Positions 7,978 to 16,640 of a stretch of 64,000 nucleotides of DNA are shown here, one piece after another. This DNA is from Paenibacillus sp. CAA11. Lineage in GTDB: Bacteria > Bacillota > Bacilli > Paenibacillales > Paenibacillaceae. The translations under genes and the position numbers were made by a program. Positions within the stretch are counted from its first letter, which is position 1. Each line of letters starts with the position of its first letter. The notes beneath the pieces are model-generated. The model did no database searches. It was given only the letters and a program-made list of their open reading frames with translations, and was not told where the DNA came from. Location of the stretch: positions 2,959,001 through 3,023,000 of the forward strand of contig NZ_CP028922.1 in NCBI RefSeq assembly GCF_003060825.1, read 5' to 3'.

Positions 7978-9231
7978 TTAGACAATTCGAAGCTTTGCGA
8001 ATTTTCGCTTGCCCACTTGAACGATGTCCCCGTTAGAGACTGTTATCGCTGTGTTATAATCTTCAACCTTCTTCTCATTGAGCTTCATAGCTCCCTGCTG
8101 AATACTTCGTCTTGCTTCGCTGTTAGATGATGCAAAACCTAATAATGCAAGAAGCTTGATGGGATGAATACGCCCACTCTCAAGTTCAGAGAAGTGGATG
8201 TTCTTCTCTTCCACTTCCACCGGAAGAGACCGCTGCTGAAATACAGTAATAAAATGCTCCTGGGCAGCTTCAGCCGCATTCAGACCATGATACATCCGCA
8301 CAAGGGTGTAAGCCAGCTTCATTTTCACATTACGGGGATGCAGTGTTCCTGTCTCTAGCCCTTCCTCAAGAAGAGTTAGCTCTTCATTAGACAAATCCGT
8401 AACCAGCATAAAGTACTTCGTCATTTGCTCATCCGGAATAGACATCGCCTTGCCGTAAATCTCATTGGGCGCTTCATCGATGCCAATGTAGTTCCCCAAG
8501 CTTTTGCTCATTTTCTTGACGCCATCCAATCCCTTAAGCAAAGGCGTCATCATCACAACCTGTGGCTCTAACGCGTATTCTTTCTGCAGGGTACGCCCCA
8601 TGAGCAGATTGAATTTCTGATCCGTCCCGCCAAGCTCCACATCGCTTTGCAAGACCACCGAATCCATCCCCTGCATTAGCGGATAAAAGAACTCATGAAT
8701 GCTGATCGGCGCCCCACTCTGGTATCGCTTTGTAAAATCATCCCGTTCCAGCATACGAGCCACAGTGACCTTGGCAGCCAGCTTAACTACATCCGAGAAG
8801 GTCATCGGAGACAACCATTCCGAATTAAAGAGAACCTGTGTTTTCTCGGGATCAAGAATTTTAAAAATCTGCTGCCGGTAGGTCTCGGCATTACGAAGCA
8901 CATCCTCTTCCGTAAGCTCCTTTCGCGTCTCTGATTTGCCCGTAGGATCGCCAATTCGGCCCGTAAAATCACCGATGATTAGCTGAACCTGATGTCCGAG
9001 CTCCTGAAATTGACGGAGCTTCTGCATCACTACCGTGTGTCCAATGTGAATATCAGGTGCTGAAGGGTCGAGCCCCAGCTTAACCTTTAGAGGCACGCCG
9101 CTAATTACGGATTTCATGACTTTACGCTCTAGCGCCTCTTCCGGTACAATCTCCACAACACCTCTGGCCAGACACTTTAGCTGCCTCTTCACTTCCTCTG
9201 CTTGAGCATGGGTTAATTCCTTCCCATCCAT
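7978..9231 (-). CDS. tyrS: Tyrosyl-tRNA synthetase, TyrZ type
   Basis: 417 aa. It charges tRNA-Tyr with tyrosine. The HIGH motif (PDIHIGHTVVMQKLRQF) and KMSKS (GVKKMSKSLGNY) are intact. A C-terminal S4 RNA-binding domain begins near HPIKLLALLGFASSNSEA. The presence of true KMSKS and the FTGRIGDPTGKSETR block place it in the TyrRS2/TyrZ branch, not the branch typified by B. subtilis TyrS. ATG at 9231 follows GGGAGG. It is controlled by the T-box leader directly upstream. Confidence 0.96.
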   Translation of the reverse strand: MDGKELTHAQAEEVKRQLKCLARGVVEIVPEEALERKVMKSVISGVPLKVKLGLDPSAPDIHIGHTVVMQKLRQFQELGHQVQLIIGDFTGRIGDPTGKSETRKELTEEDVLRNAETYRQQIFKILDPEKTQVLFNSEWLSPMTFSDVVKLAAKVTVARMLERDDFTKRYQSGAPISIHEFFYPLMQGMDSVVLQSDVELGGTDQKFNLLMGRTLQKEYALEPQVVMMTPLLKGLDGVKKMSKSLGNYIGIDEAPNEIYGKAMSIPDEQMTKYFMLVTDLSNEELTLLEEGLETGTLHPRNVKMKLAYTLVRMYHGLNAAEAAQEHFITVFQQRSLPVEVEEKNIHFSELESGRIHPIKLLALLGFASSNSEARRSIQQGAMKLNEKKVEDYNTAITVSNGDIVQVGKRKFAKLRIV

Positions 9232-9273
9232 CTCTTCTTAACCTCCCTATCGCGCTTAAATATCAACAAACAC

Positions 9274-9545
9274 AAAAAGGCTCCTTCTCATCCCAAGGGA
9301 CGAGAAGGAGCACCCGCGTTACCACCCTAGTTAAAACCGCATGAGCTAAAACAAACTTTAGCCTTACGGTTTTCACCTCATTCTTATAACGGCCACCCGA
9401 TGCGAACTACTGACGAGCCTCACAGGCCTCATGTTCATCCGCACAGCTCCAGACGGTAATTCAAAGGGGGCCGCTCCTCGGTTCGCACCATCCACCGTTT
9501 CTCTGCACAGCCGGTAATCCACCTTCTACTAAGTCCTTCTAAGCT
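9274..9545 (-). promoter_or_regulatory. Tyrosine T-box leader
   Basis: The conserved T-box AGGGTGGTAACGCGGG (minus strand, 9313-9328) is followed by a strong terminator (stem GCTCCTTCTCGTCC / GGATGAGAAGGAGC, then TTTTT, 9274-9312). In the stem I region, GAAUUACCG offers the Tyr specifier UAC at 9456-9458, one base after GAA. Uncharged tRNA-Tyr should pair with it and stabilise the antiterminator, switching on tyrS. Confidence 0.93.
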
Positions 9546-9570
9546 TTTTGCATATTTAGCTTTAAAGATC

Positions 9571-9599
9571 TTTATAACATAATCAGATAATAAAAACAA
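9571..9599 (-). promoter_or_regulatory. tyrS promoter
   Basis: On the minus strand TTGTTT (9594-9599) and TATAAA (9571-9576) are separated by 17 bp, just upstream of the T-box leader. Confidence 0.7.
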
Positions 9600-9654
9600 T
9601 ACAGGTGAGCACGGACTTTGGCCCTAATCCATCCTTACCAGGTCAAAAGTCCAG

Positions 9655-9681
9655 TTCAAACTGATATTTTTATGCTATAAT
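9655..9681 (+). promoter_or_regulatory. Promoter of the class A PBP gene
   Basis: TATAAT at 9676-9681 is preceded by TGC, giving an extended -10. The -35 region (TTCAAA, 9655-9660) is weak. It lies 25 bp before the start codon and diverges from tyrS. Confidence 0.65.
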
Positions 9682-9706
9682 GTTGCTGTTATAAAGGAGG
9701 ATGCCC

Positions 9707-12700
9707 ATGGCACTAAAGAAAGAAAAGAATCCGGACAAGCAATCCCTTGGATCCGCACGCAAGGGTCGGCGGGTATGGAAGGTCCTACTGTGGCTGTTCG
9801 TGCTCGGTTTAGCCGGAATCTTATTTGTCGGCGGCGCCGTCTTTGGATATGTCTCTGCCATCGTAAAGGATGATCCGGTACGGTCAAGAACAGCCATTGA
9901 GGAGCAAATCAGTAACAGTAATGTTACTGGATTTGTATACTTCCGTGACGGTACGCCAATCGGGCAGCTGCTTTCGGAAGGAGACCGAAGGCCGGTCGAT
10001 TACAAAGAAATACCTTCAATTGTAATTGATGCAGTGCTCGCCATTGAAGATAACCATTTCTACGAACACATAGGCGTGGATATGAAGGGAACTCTGCGGG
10101 CCGTAAAGGAGCGGCTGCTCAATGAGAGTGTACAGACTGGGGGCAGTACGCTTACCCAGCAGCTGGCTAGACGCGTCTTTCTGAATTTGGACCGGACCGA
10201 CAACCGGAAGGTTAAAGAGATGCTGCTTGCACTCAGATTAGAGCGCTTCCTTTCCAAGGAAGAAATCATCACTGCCTATTTGAACAAAGTTCCCTTCGGG
10301 AACGGTTCAAGCGGATACAATGTATATGGCATTAAAGCGGCAGCCCGCGGCATTTTTGGGATCACAGACCTCAAGAAGCTAAACATTGCAGAATGTGCCT
10401 ATTTGGCAGGTCTACCCCAGCTGCCTTCAGCTTACTCTGCGTTTAACGGTAAAGGTAACTTTAACGAAGACGCCTTTAAGCGGGCCATTAAGCGCCAGCA
10501 GCTTGTTCTTCAGCGGATGCTGGAGGAGAATAAGATCACACAGGCTCAGTACGAGGAGGCTCTTGCCTTTGACATTAAAGGGGCTCTTGCTCCTAAGGCC
10601 AAGAAGGCTTACGAGAATTACCCGTATTTAATGTTTGAGACGGAACGCCAAGGTGCTCAGATCATCGCTATGCTGAACAATCCAACACTGAAGAAGAGCG
10701 ACTTGTCCAAAAAGGAGAACAGTCAGCTGCTTCAGGACGCCAGACAACAGCTGATGACCGGAGGATACCAGATCTATACAACCATCGACAAGAAGGTTTA
10801 TGCAGCAATGCATAAAGTATCCGATAATCCCGACAACTTCTCTCCTACCAGTAAGGCGAAAGGTCTGGAACAGGTAGCAGGCATCATGATCGACCATAAG
10901 ACTGGCGCTATTCTGGGCATGATTGAAGGCCGTGATTTCTATACCGAAGAAATGAATTATGCCACCCAGATGGTACGTCAGCCCGGCTCAACCATGAAGC
11001 CAATTGCCGCTTATCTGCCTGCACTTGAAGAAGGCTTGATTCAGCCAGCAAGCATCATTGATGATTCGCCTGTCATTCTCAGAAACTATCATATTCCTGT
11101 CAACTCTTCCGGCGGCTATAAGGGCCTTGTCACTGCGCGTACAGCGCTGAATGAGTCCCGTAATATTCCGGCTCTCAAGCTGTTTAATGATAAGGTTGGT
11201 ATCGAGAAAGCTTGGGCATTCGCGAAGAAGCTTGGAATCACAACGATTCAGGACGAGGATTATCAGGCACAGACCGGGGTTCTCGGAGGGCTTCGCTATG
11301 GAGTCACTGTCGAAGAGCTCACCAATGCCTACGGTTCAATTGCGAATGCAGGCGTATTTAATGACTCCTATATGATCGAGAAGATTGTGGATCCTAAGGG
11401 AAATGTAGTTTATCAGCACACCCCAGAGCCTAAACGGGTATTTTCGAAGCAAACGGCTTATTTAATGACCGATATGCTTCGTACCGTAATTTCCGAGTCA
11501 GGTTCTACCGGACATTCCATCGCATCCGACTTCAAGAAGTACGGGCAAATTCCGGCGGTTGGGAAGACTGGAACTACGCAGAATTATGCGGACGTATGGT
11601 TTGAAGGTTACACTCCGGATGTAACGCTTGGCATATGGATCGGATATACAGAGCAGGTAAATACACTGACCAGTGATGGAAAAAAACGCGCCCGCAAAAT
11701 CTGGGCCAAAGTGATGAACGAAGTTACGTCAAGCGTGCCTGAGCGCTTTACAACAACCAGCTTCAAGAAACCGGATGGTATTGTTAAGAAGACGGTTTCC
11801 GGATTCAGCGGCCTGCTGCCTACTGCTCTCACACAACAAGCTGGCAAACTGAATACCGATATTTTTAATGTTAAATATGTTCCAACTAAATCGGATAATG
11901 TGCTGGTTCGTGCCAAATACGTCACATATAACGGGGTCAACTACATTCCGCGAGAAGGGACTCCTAATGACATGGTTCGCGAAAAGATCGTTATGCGCAG
12001 GGATAAGCCCATCAAGGAGCTGATAGACGACTTGCAGAAGGCCTTCTCGAAGATGAGGGGCGGACACCGGGATATTAGCTATTATATTCCGAGAGATGCG
12101 AGAGAAGATGCGCCTACCAAGGTTGATCCTCGTCAGGATGACGGGCAGGCCCCTTCCTCGCCTTCCAATGTGTCCATTTCAGCTAGCGGAGGTAAAGCAA
12201 CGATCTCCTTTGCCAAGAATGGCGAGAAGGATGTTGTTGGTTACAGACTTTATCGCTCTGTCAACGGCAGTGCCTTTAAGCACACCGAGTCTCTTCTCAC
12301 TGGAGAAGGAACGAAATTCGGAGTATCCTCCGCATCAGGGAGTGGTTATTCCTACTATGTAACTGCGGTGGATGTAGCGGGGAAGGAATCCGCACCAAGT
12401 GCTGTCGTATCCGTCGACGGTTCAGGAACCAGCGCAGCTCCTGGAACACCTGACAGCAAGGATCCAACGGGTTCAGGCGCCTCCTTGGGCGACAGCACAG
12501 CTCCTTCGACCCCTGAGGGGTTACACGGGAAGCTAAGCGATACCGGGGTCGTCCTGACTTGGAGCAGCAATGCTTCTGATGAGATGATTACAGGCTATAA
12601 CATTTACTTCTCCAGTAATGATGGCAATTACACACTGGTGGGAACCTCAAGAACTCCGAAGTACGAATATTCAGCAGCAACAATTAGCGGGTATTTCCGG

Positions 12701-12766
12701 GTTTCTGCCGTAAGTGCATTAGGCGAGTCAGGCCTCTCGCCCTCAATAAGAGTTGAAAAGAGTTAA
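9707..12766 (+). CDS. ponA: Class A penicillin-binding protein with two fibronectin type III modules
   Basis: About 1019 aa, a bifunctional peptidoglycan glycosyltransferase/transpeptidase. A short basic cytoplasmic tail and one transmembrane helix (about 27-52) come first. A GT51 domain follows, with catalytic Glu in AIEDNHFYEHIGVD and with TGGSTLTQQLARR. The transpeptidase has SxxK (GSTMK, near 430), SxN (ESRN, near 485) and KTG (GKTGTT, near 620). The tail holds a Pro-rich linker and two FnIII-like modules (about 825-905 and 930-1015), which probably bind the wall. AAAGGAGG abuts an ATG at 9701 but is well spaced for 9707, so the latter is chosen. All catalytic motifs are intact. Confidence 0.95.
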   Translation: MALKKEKNPDKQSLGSARKGRRVWKVLLWLFVLGLAGILFVGGAVFGYVSAIVKDDPVRSRTAIEEQISNSNVTGFVYFRDGTPIGQLLSEGDRRPVDYKEIPSIVIDAVLAIEDNHFYEHIGVDMKGTLRAVKERLLNESVQTGGSTLTQQLARRVFLNLDRTDNRKVKEMLLALRLERFLSKEEIITAYLNKVPFGNGSSGYNVYGIKAAARGIFGITDLKKLNIAECAYLAGLPQLPSAYSAFNGKGNFNEDAFKRAIKRQQLVLQRMLEENKITQAQYEEALAFDIKGALAPKAKKAYENYPYLMFETERQGAQIIAMLNNPTLKKSDLSKKENSQLLQDARQQLMTGGYQIYTTIDKKVYAAMHKVSDNPDNFSPTSKAKGLEQVAGIMIDHKTGAILGMIEGRDFYTEEMNYATQMVRQPGSTMKPIAAYLPALEEGLIQPASIIDDSPVILRNYHIPVNSSGGYKGLVTARTALNESRNIPALKLFNDKVGIEKAWAFAKKLGITTIQDEDYQAQTGVLGGLRYGVTVEELTNAYGSIANAGVFNDSYMIEKIVDPKGNVVYQHTPEPKRVFSKQTAYLMTDMLRTVISESGSTGHSIASDFKKYGQIPAVGKTGTTQNYADVWFEGYTPDVTLGIWIGYTEQVNTLTSDGKKRARKIWAKVMNEVTSSVPERFTTTSFKKPDGIVKKTVSGFSGLLPTALTQQAGKLNTDIFNVKYVPTKSDNVLVRAKYVTYNGVNYIPREGTPNDMVREKIVMRRDKPIKELIDDLQKAFSKMRGGHRDISYYIPRDAREDAPTKVDPRQDDGQAPSSPSNVSISASGGKATISFAKNGEKDVVGYRLYRSVNGSAFKHTESLLTGEGTKFGVSSASGSGYSYYVTAVDVAGKESAPSAVVSVDGSGTSAAPGTPDSKDPTGSGASLGDSTAPSTPEGLHGKLSDTGVVLTWSSNASDEMITGYNIYFSSNDGNYTLVGTSRTPKYEYSAATISGYFRVSAVSALGESGLSPSIRVEKS

Positions 12767-12770
12767 TGAG

Positions 12771-12800
12771 AAAGGCGCCGAAATAAAATTCGGCGCCTTT
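12771..12800 (+). terminator. Terminator of the PBP gene
   Basis: A 12-bp perfect stem (AAAGGCGCCGAA / TTCGGCGCCTTT) ends 34 bp past the stop codon and is followed by CTTATC. The rest of the gap to mtnN shows nothing recognisable. Confidence 0.85.
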
Positions 12801-12980
12801 CTTATCGTCTCTAGCACTATACTACAGGCCTACAAAGCTCTCCCTGGCCGTTTAAGCCACTTTCCTTTCAACTGTCCTATTCCTGGTGACGGCAGCTCTA
12901 TAAGCCTTATAAAGCCCTTTTATGAGTATTCTGAGAAGCTGAACCATTCGAATACCTTTTGGGGAATACTTGCAGCTGAA

Positions 12981-13688
12981 TCAGCCTAGCTCAAGATGCC
13001 GCACCATGTCACTTAAAATCTCATATGAACGGCGAGAGGCTTCTGCTGTGAATTCCGCAAAATTAACGTGTGCCGATCCATCTGCTTTGTCAGACATAGA
13101 ACGCAGCACAACATAAGGAACATCATTCATATGGCATACCTGCGCTACCGCAGAGCCCTCCATCTCGACGCATGCCCCCTGAAATGTGTCATACAAATTC
13201 CGCACAGTGTCACGGCTTGCAACAAACTGATCCCCTGACAGCACCCGTCCGACCAAATAGTTCTTAGACTGAATATTCCGAGCGCAGGCTTCCTTGGCTA
13301 GCTCGATTAGCGAAGAATCGGCAGGAAAATCCGATACCTCCTGGTAAGGAATGACGCCTCTCGAATATCCCAATGGAGTAACATCCATGTCATGCTGCTG
13401 ACAGGAGGAGGAAATGACGATATCTCCAATATTAAGCTTAGGATCAACTGCACCCGCTACCCCGGTGAACAATACCTTCTGTGCACCAAAGTGATCAATC
13501 AAGATTTGAGTGGTAGCTGCAGCATTCACCTTGCCAACGCCCGACTTACACACCATGACCTCGCGCCCATGCAGCAAGCCGCCAGTAAAGCGAATGCCGG
13601 CATGTACATGCTCCTGTTTGTCACTCATATCACGAAGCAGCAGTTCAATTTCTTCATCCATCGCACCTAAAATTCCAATTGTACTCAT
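12981..13688 (-). CDS. mtnN: 5'-methylthioadenosine/S-adenosylhomocysteine nucleosidase
   Basis: About 235 aa. It cleaves the N-glycosidic bond of MTA and SAH to release adenine, feeding methionine salvage and removing methylation by-products. Catalytic and substrate residues are visible: Glu in IGILGAMDEEI, GVGKVNAA, TGVAGAV, Glu in ACVEMEGSAVAQV, and the general-acid Asp in RSMSDKADG. GGGAG lies 8 nt before ATG at 13688; the ATG two codons upstream is too close. It is convergent with the PBP gene and downstream of ccpA, with a terminator between. Confidence 0.95.
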   Translation of the reverse strand: MSTIGILGAMDEEIELLLRDMSDKQEHVHAGIRFTGGLLHGREVMVCKSGVGKVNAAATTQILIDHFGAQKVLFTGVAGAVDPKLNIGDIVISSSCQQHDMDVTPLGYSRGVIPYQEVSDFPADSSLIELAKEACARNIQSKNYLVGRVLSGDQFVASRDTVRNLYDTFQGACVEMEGSAVAQVCHMNDVPYVVLRSMSDKADGSAHVNFAEFTAEASRRSYEILSDMVRHLELG

Positions 13689-13736
13689 ATCCATTCACTC
13701 CCGTCCAGTATCGATTTAAACCTGCCCTAAACTCCA

Positions 13737-13763
13737 AAAAAAGCTCCTTAGCAGGAGCTTTCT
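13737..13763 (-). terminator. ccpA terminator
   Basis: On the minus strand AAAGCTCC TGCTAA GGAGCTTT is followed by TTTT. It ends the ccpA transcript before mtnN. Confidence 0.85.
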
Positions 13764-13843
13764 TTGATTCACGTACAATAACCTTTTTCATATATATCTT
13801 ATTTATTATACTTCCTTCGTATTCAATACGGCGAAGCTTCTCT

Positions 13844-14848
13844 TTATAAATGACTTACAGACAATCTGAGGATCGTCTCATGCGGCAGGATTACCCGAGG
13901 GTTCTCCACCGTCTCCTTCTTCATCAGCTTGGTCAGAAGGCGCATGGCCACCGCACCCAGGTCGTACATCGGCTGAGCTACCGTAGTCAGCTGAGGACGA
14001 ACCATGGATGCCATTCGGGTATTATCCACACTGATGATTGAGAAATCGTCAGGAACTTTCAGCCCTTCGTCCTGGATGCTGTGAATAGCTCCGATCGCCA
14101 TTTCATCCGTTGCTGCGAAGATTGCGGTTGGACGCTTCTTGAGGCCGATGAAATATTTCATTGCCTCAACCCCTGATTCATAACGGTAATTGCCGATACG
14201 CACCAGATCCTCCTGATACTCGATCCCGGCTTTCTCCAGCGCCTTCTTGTATCCCTGAAATCTTGCATAACCGTTCGCAGGGTCTTGAAGCGTTCCACTG
14301 ATCATGGCGATTTCCCGGTGACCATGACGGATCAGTGTGCTTACCGCATCAAACGCAGCAGCCTCATGATCGATATCAACAGAAGGAATAAGCCCGTTCT
14401 CATCGCTGGTTGCACACAGAACGATCGGTACTGCAGAGGTCTGGAAAGCCTGCATGTGCTCTTCAGTCACGGTGCCGCCCATGAATAAGAGCCCGTCCAC
14501 CTGTTTTTCAAGCAGCGTGTTAATAACCCGAATTTCCTTCTCCTTCTTCTTATCCGCATTACACAAAATGATGTTGTAATGATACATATTTGCAATATCT
14601 TCAATACCCCGTGCAATTTCTGCAAAAATCGAGTTGGAGATGTCAGGAATCACCACGCCTACCGTGGTCGTCTTCTTGCTCGCGAGTCCTCTTGCTACGG
14701 CATTCGGACGATATCCTAATCGCTCAATCGCTTCATATACTTTTTTTCGAGTTTGAGGCTTTACATTAGGGTTATTGTTGACTACGCGTGAAACTGTGGC
14801 CATCGAGACACCTGCTTCACGTGCCACATCGTAAATGGTAACCGTCAC
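13844..14848 (-). CDS. ccpA: Catabolite control protein A
   Basis: 334 aa, LacI family. An N-terminal helix-turn-helix and hinge ([38 protein letters not shown]) precede a periplasmic-binding-like core that docks HPr-Ser46-P or Crh. Similarity to B. subtilis CcpA runs throughout ([44 protein letters not shown]). It represses or activates carbon genes at cre sites; a perfect one is present at 61705. I chose GTG at 14848, after GGAGAGAAGAAT, giving MTVTIYDVA as in homologues; an ATG ten codons upstream lacks a good ribosome site. A cre-like sequence lies upstream, so autoregulation is possible. Confidence 0.96.
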   Translation of the reverse strand: MTVTIYDVAREAGVSMATVSRVVNNNPNVKPQTRKKVYEAIERLGYRPNAVARGLASKKTTTVGVVIPDISNSIFAEIARGIEDIANMYHYNIILCNADKKKEKEIRVINTLLEKQVDGLLFMGGTVTEEHMQAFQTSAVPIVLCATSDENGLIPSVDIDHEAAAFDAVSTLIRHGHREIAMISGTLQDPANGYARFQGYKKALEKAGIEYQEDLVRIGNYRYESGVEAMKYFIGLKKRPTAIFAATDEMAIGAIHSIQDEGLKVPDDFSIISVDNTRMASMVRPQLTTVAQPMYDLGAVAMRLLTKLMKKETVENPRVILPHETILRLSVSHL

Positions 14849-14947
14849 ATTCTTCTCTCCATTGCCATAAATTTTCATTCGCTCGTCCGGTAGTTAGGAA
14901 GGATTCTTATTTAGGTCTATGATACGACAAAATACTTTCCCACGCAA

Positions 14948-14961
14948 TGATAACGCTTTAT
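14948..14961 (-). promoter_or_regulatory. cre-like site upstream of ccpA
   Basis: The minus strand reads ATAAAGCGTTATCA, matching 12 of 14 positions of TGWAANCGNTNWCA. It lies between ytxJ and ccpA, about 100 bp before the ccpA start. The first two consensus bases are missing. Confidence 0.35.
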
Positions 14962-15303
14962 TTAACCGAGAATTTCCTTGAGGGCCTCCGCCGTAATTCG
15001 GGAATGGGAGGTATCCCACACCGCTTTCCGATTCTTCACCAGGATCACTTGAGGCGACTCATGCTTCACTCCAAGCAGACTGGCGGCCTCTAAAGAAACC
15101 GGGCGATCTTCCACGACATGGATCAACCCGTAAATAGCATTCTCATTAGGGTGTCCGTGCAAATACGCCGTTACCTGCCCATGAGCGCCAGCACTTATCG
15201 GACAGCGGGTGCTATGTTTAAAAAGCAGTAGCGGCTGCTCTACTGAAGCATCCAGGGTATTCTGAAGCTCTTCTATGGAGGTGATTCTCGTCATTGCAGG
15301 CAT
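14962..15303 (-). CDS. ytxJ: Monothiol bacilliredoxin YtxJ (BrxC family)
   Basis: About 113 aa, thioredoxin fold. The active-site signature HSTRCPIS carries a single cysteine, and GVKHESPQVILVKN is the family's second hallmark. The family reverses S-bacillithiolation of proteins, so the host probably makes bacillithiol. The gene lies immediately upstream of ccpA, as in B. subtilis, where ytxJ is in the same neighbourhood. The start is uncertain: ATG at 15303 or 15294, with weak AAGGGG upstream; longer starts add unconserved sequence. Confidence 0.88.
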   Translation of the reverse strand: MPAMTRITSIEELQNTLDASVEQPLLLFKHSTRCPISAGAHGQVTAYLHGHPNENAIYGLIHVVEDRPVSLEAASLLGVKHESPQVILVKNRKAVWDTSHSRITAEALKEILG

Positions 15304-15462
15304 TGTAATCCAAACCCCTTTTCCGAAAGATTGGACTCCACACAGATAGCCCAGCAAAGCCAAAGCTATGCCCTATATAACAGCTCCTGTGCGGATCTCT
15401 TGACGAATAAAGTAAACTAACTTTCTGATATCTTATCAAAAAGAAAGTAAAAAATCCAATTT

Positions 15463-15948
15463 TCATGAAAACTTTTCATTAGATAGTATCATTTTATGGC
15501 ACAATTCAGTAAAATTGAAGCTTTTTGTCGCCATCGACAACTGCCTAAGTCGTTCTTTAAGCTCGTCCATCCAAACCTGATCGCCCTGGACCTTAGCATA
15601 TTGATACACGTCCAATAGATGATCAATACGCGCCTCCAGCGTTCTCTGGAAATCATGGTAGCTAGCAGACTCACAACCTCGATCTGCATTTTGAAGCCAT
15701 TCATACATCAGACCCGCCAACTCGTTACAAGCCGTAAACTCTACATTTATGTAACCCGCTTGGCCCTTGAATTCTTCCAACAAACTGCACAGATGTTGCT
15801 TCACCTGAGGAAGAATCTCGTATCTGCAGCAGCAGCTGCATTCGATAATTGGCACCCGCTGAATGCTGATTCTTTTGTCGTGTATCACCGTTCGGAAGCT
15901 TATGCCCAATTCCTGTTCACAAGCCCAGGAGCTATGCAACCGTACCAC
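15463..15948 (-). CDS. Hypothetical cysteine-rich protein
   Basis: About 161 aa, soluble. A cluster ECSCCCRYEI near residue 37, after an early Cys (WACEQEL), suggests a possible small metal site. A helical region with charged heptads follows (LEARIDHLLDVYQYA, WMDELKERLRQLSM), compatible with a coiled coil. It starts at GTG 15948 with only a weak GGGG ribosome site; TTG three codons on is an alternative. I do not recognise the family. It lies upstream of ytxJ and divergent from the PfpI gene. Confidence 0.6.
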   Translation of the reverse strand: MVRLHSSWACEQELGISFRTVIHDKRISIQRVPIIECSCCCRYEILPQVKQHLCSLLEEFKGQAGYINVEFTACNELAGLMYEWLQNADRGCESASYHDFQRTLEARIDHLLDVYQYAKVQGDQVWMDELKERLRQLSMATKSFNFTELCHKMILSNEKFS

Positions 15949-16044
15949 CCCGTCTATGATTTTAAAAAAAAGTACTAGTTTGATACAATTAAATAATCGA
16001 AATGAAATTTCGTCAAGTTGCCCTGAACAAAGGAGGACATCGAA

Positions 16045-16572
16045 TTGAGACTATTTGGAAAAAGGGTCATCGCCTTAGTCGATGAAGAATTTGAAGATTT
16101 AGAGCTGTGGTACCCAGTTTATCGGGTTCGTGAAGAAGGTGCAGAGGTCATACTGGCAGGAGCCGAAAAAGGTAAAAAGTACATCGGGAAATATGGTGTG
16201 CCTGCTGTCGCCGAGGTATCCTATGAGGAGCTTCGCAGCAGTGATTTCGATGGCATTCTTGTTCCTGGAGGCTGGGCGCCGGACAAGATCCGCCGTTATG
16301 GCAAGGTGCTTGAGATTATCCGTGAAATGAATGAAGCTCGCAAGCCGATTGGACAAATTTGCCATGCTGGATGGGTATTGATCTCCGCAGGTATTCTCAA
16401 GGGTGTTGAAGTCACGTCTACCCCCGGAATTCGAGACGACATGGAGAATGCAGGCGCAATCTGGAAAGATGAACCCGTCGTTACGGACGGACATATCATC
16501 TCGGCTCGCCGCCCGCCGGATTTGCCTCCTTATGGTAAAGCCTTCTGTGATGCACTAGCTTCCCAATCTTAA
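16045..16572 (+). CDS. DJ-1/PfpI family protein
   Basis: 175 aa. The fold signature is complete: RVIALVDEEFEDLELWYP at the start, FDGILVPGGWAPD, the nucleophile elbow GQICHAGWVLISAG with Cys near residue 110, and VTSTPGIRDDMENAG. Members act as glyoxalases, deglycases or intracellular peptidases, and the exact activity cannot be read from sequence. The start is TTG at 16045 after AAAGGAGG with ideal spacing. It stands alone, with a bidirectional terminator shared with convergent ptsI. Confidence 0.92.
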   Translation: MRLFGKRVIALVDEEFEDLELWYPVYRVREEGAEVILAGAEKGKKYIGKYGVPAVAEVSYEELRSSDFDGILVPGGWAPDKIRRYGKVLEIIREMNEARKPIGQICHAGWVLISAGILKGVEVTSTPGIRDDMENAGAIWKDEPVVTDGHIISARRPPDLPPYGKAFCDALASQS

Positions 16573-16580
16573 AGATATTA

Positions 16581-16617
16581 ATAAACCGCCACAGGGATTA
16601 TCCCCTTGGCGGTTTAT
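16581..16617. terminator. Bidirectional terminator between pfpI-like gene and ptsI
   Basis: An 11-bp stem ATAAACCGCCA / TGGCGGTTTAT has A/T flanks on both sides and sits between convergent genes. Confidence 0.85.
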
Positions 16618-16640
16618 TATTTATCAAGATGATCAGATCC

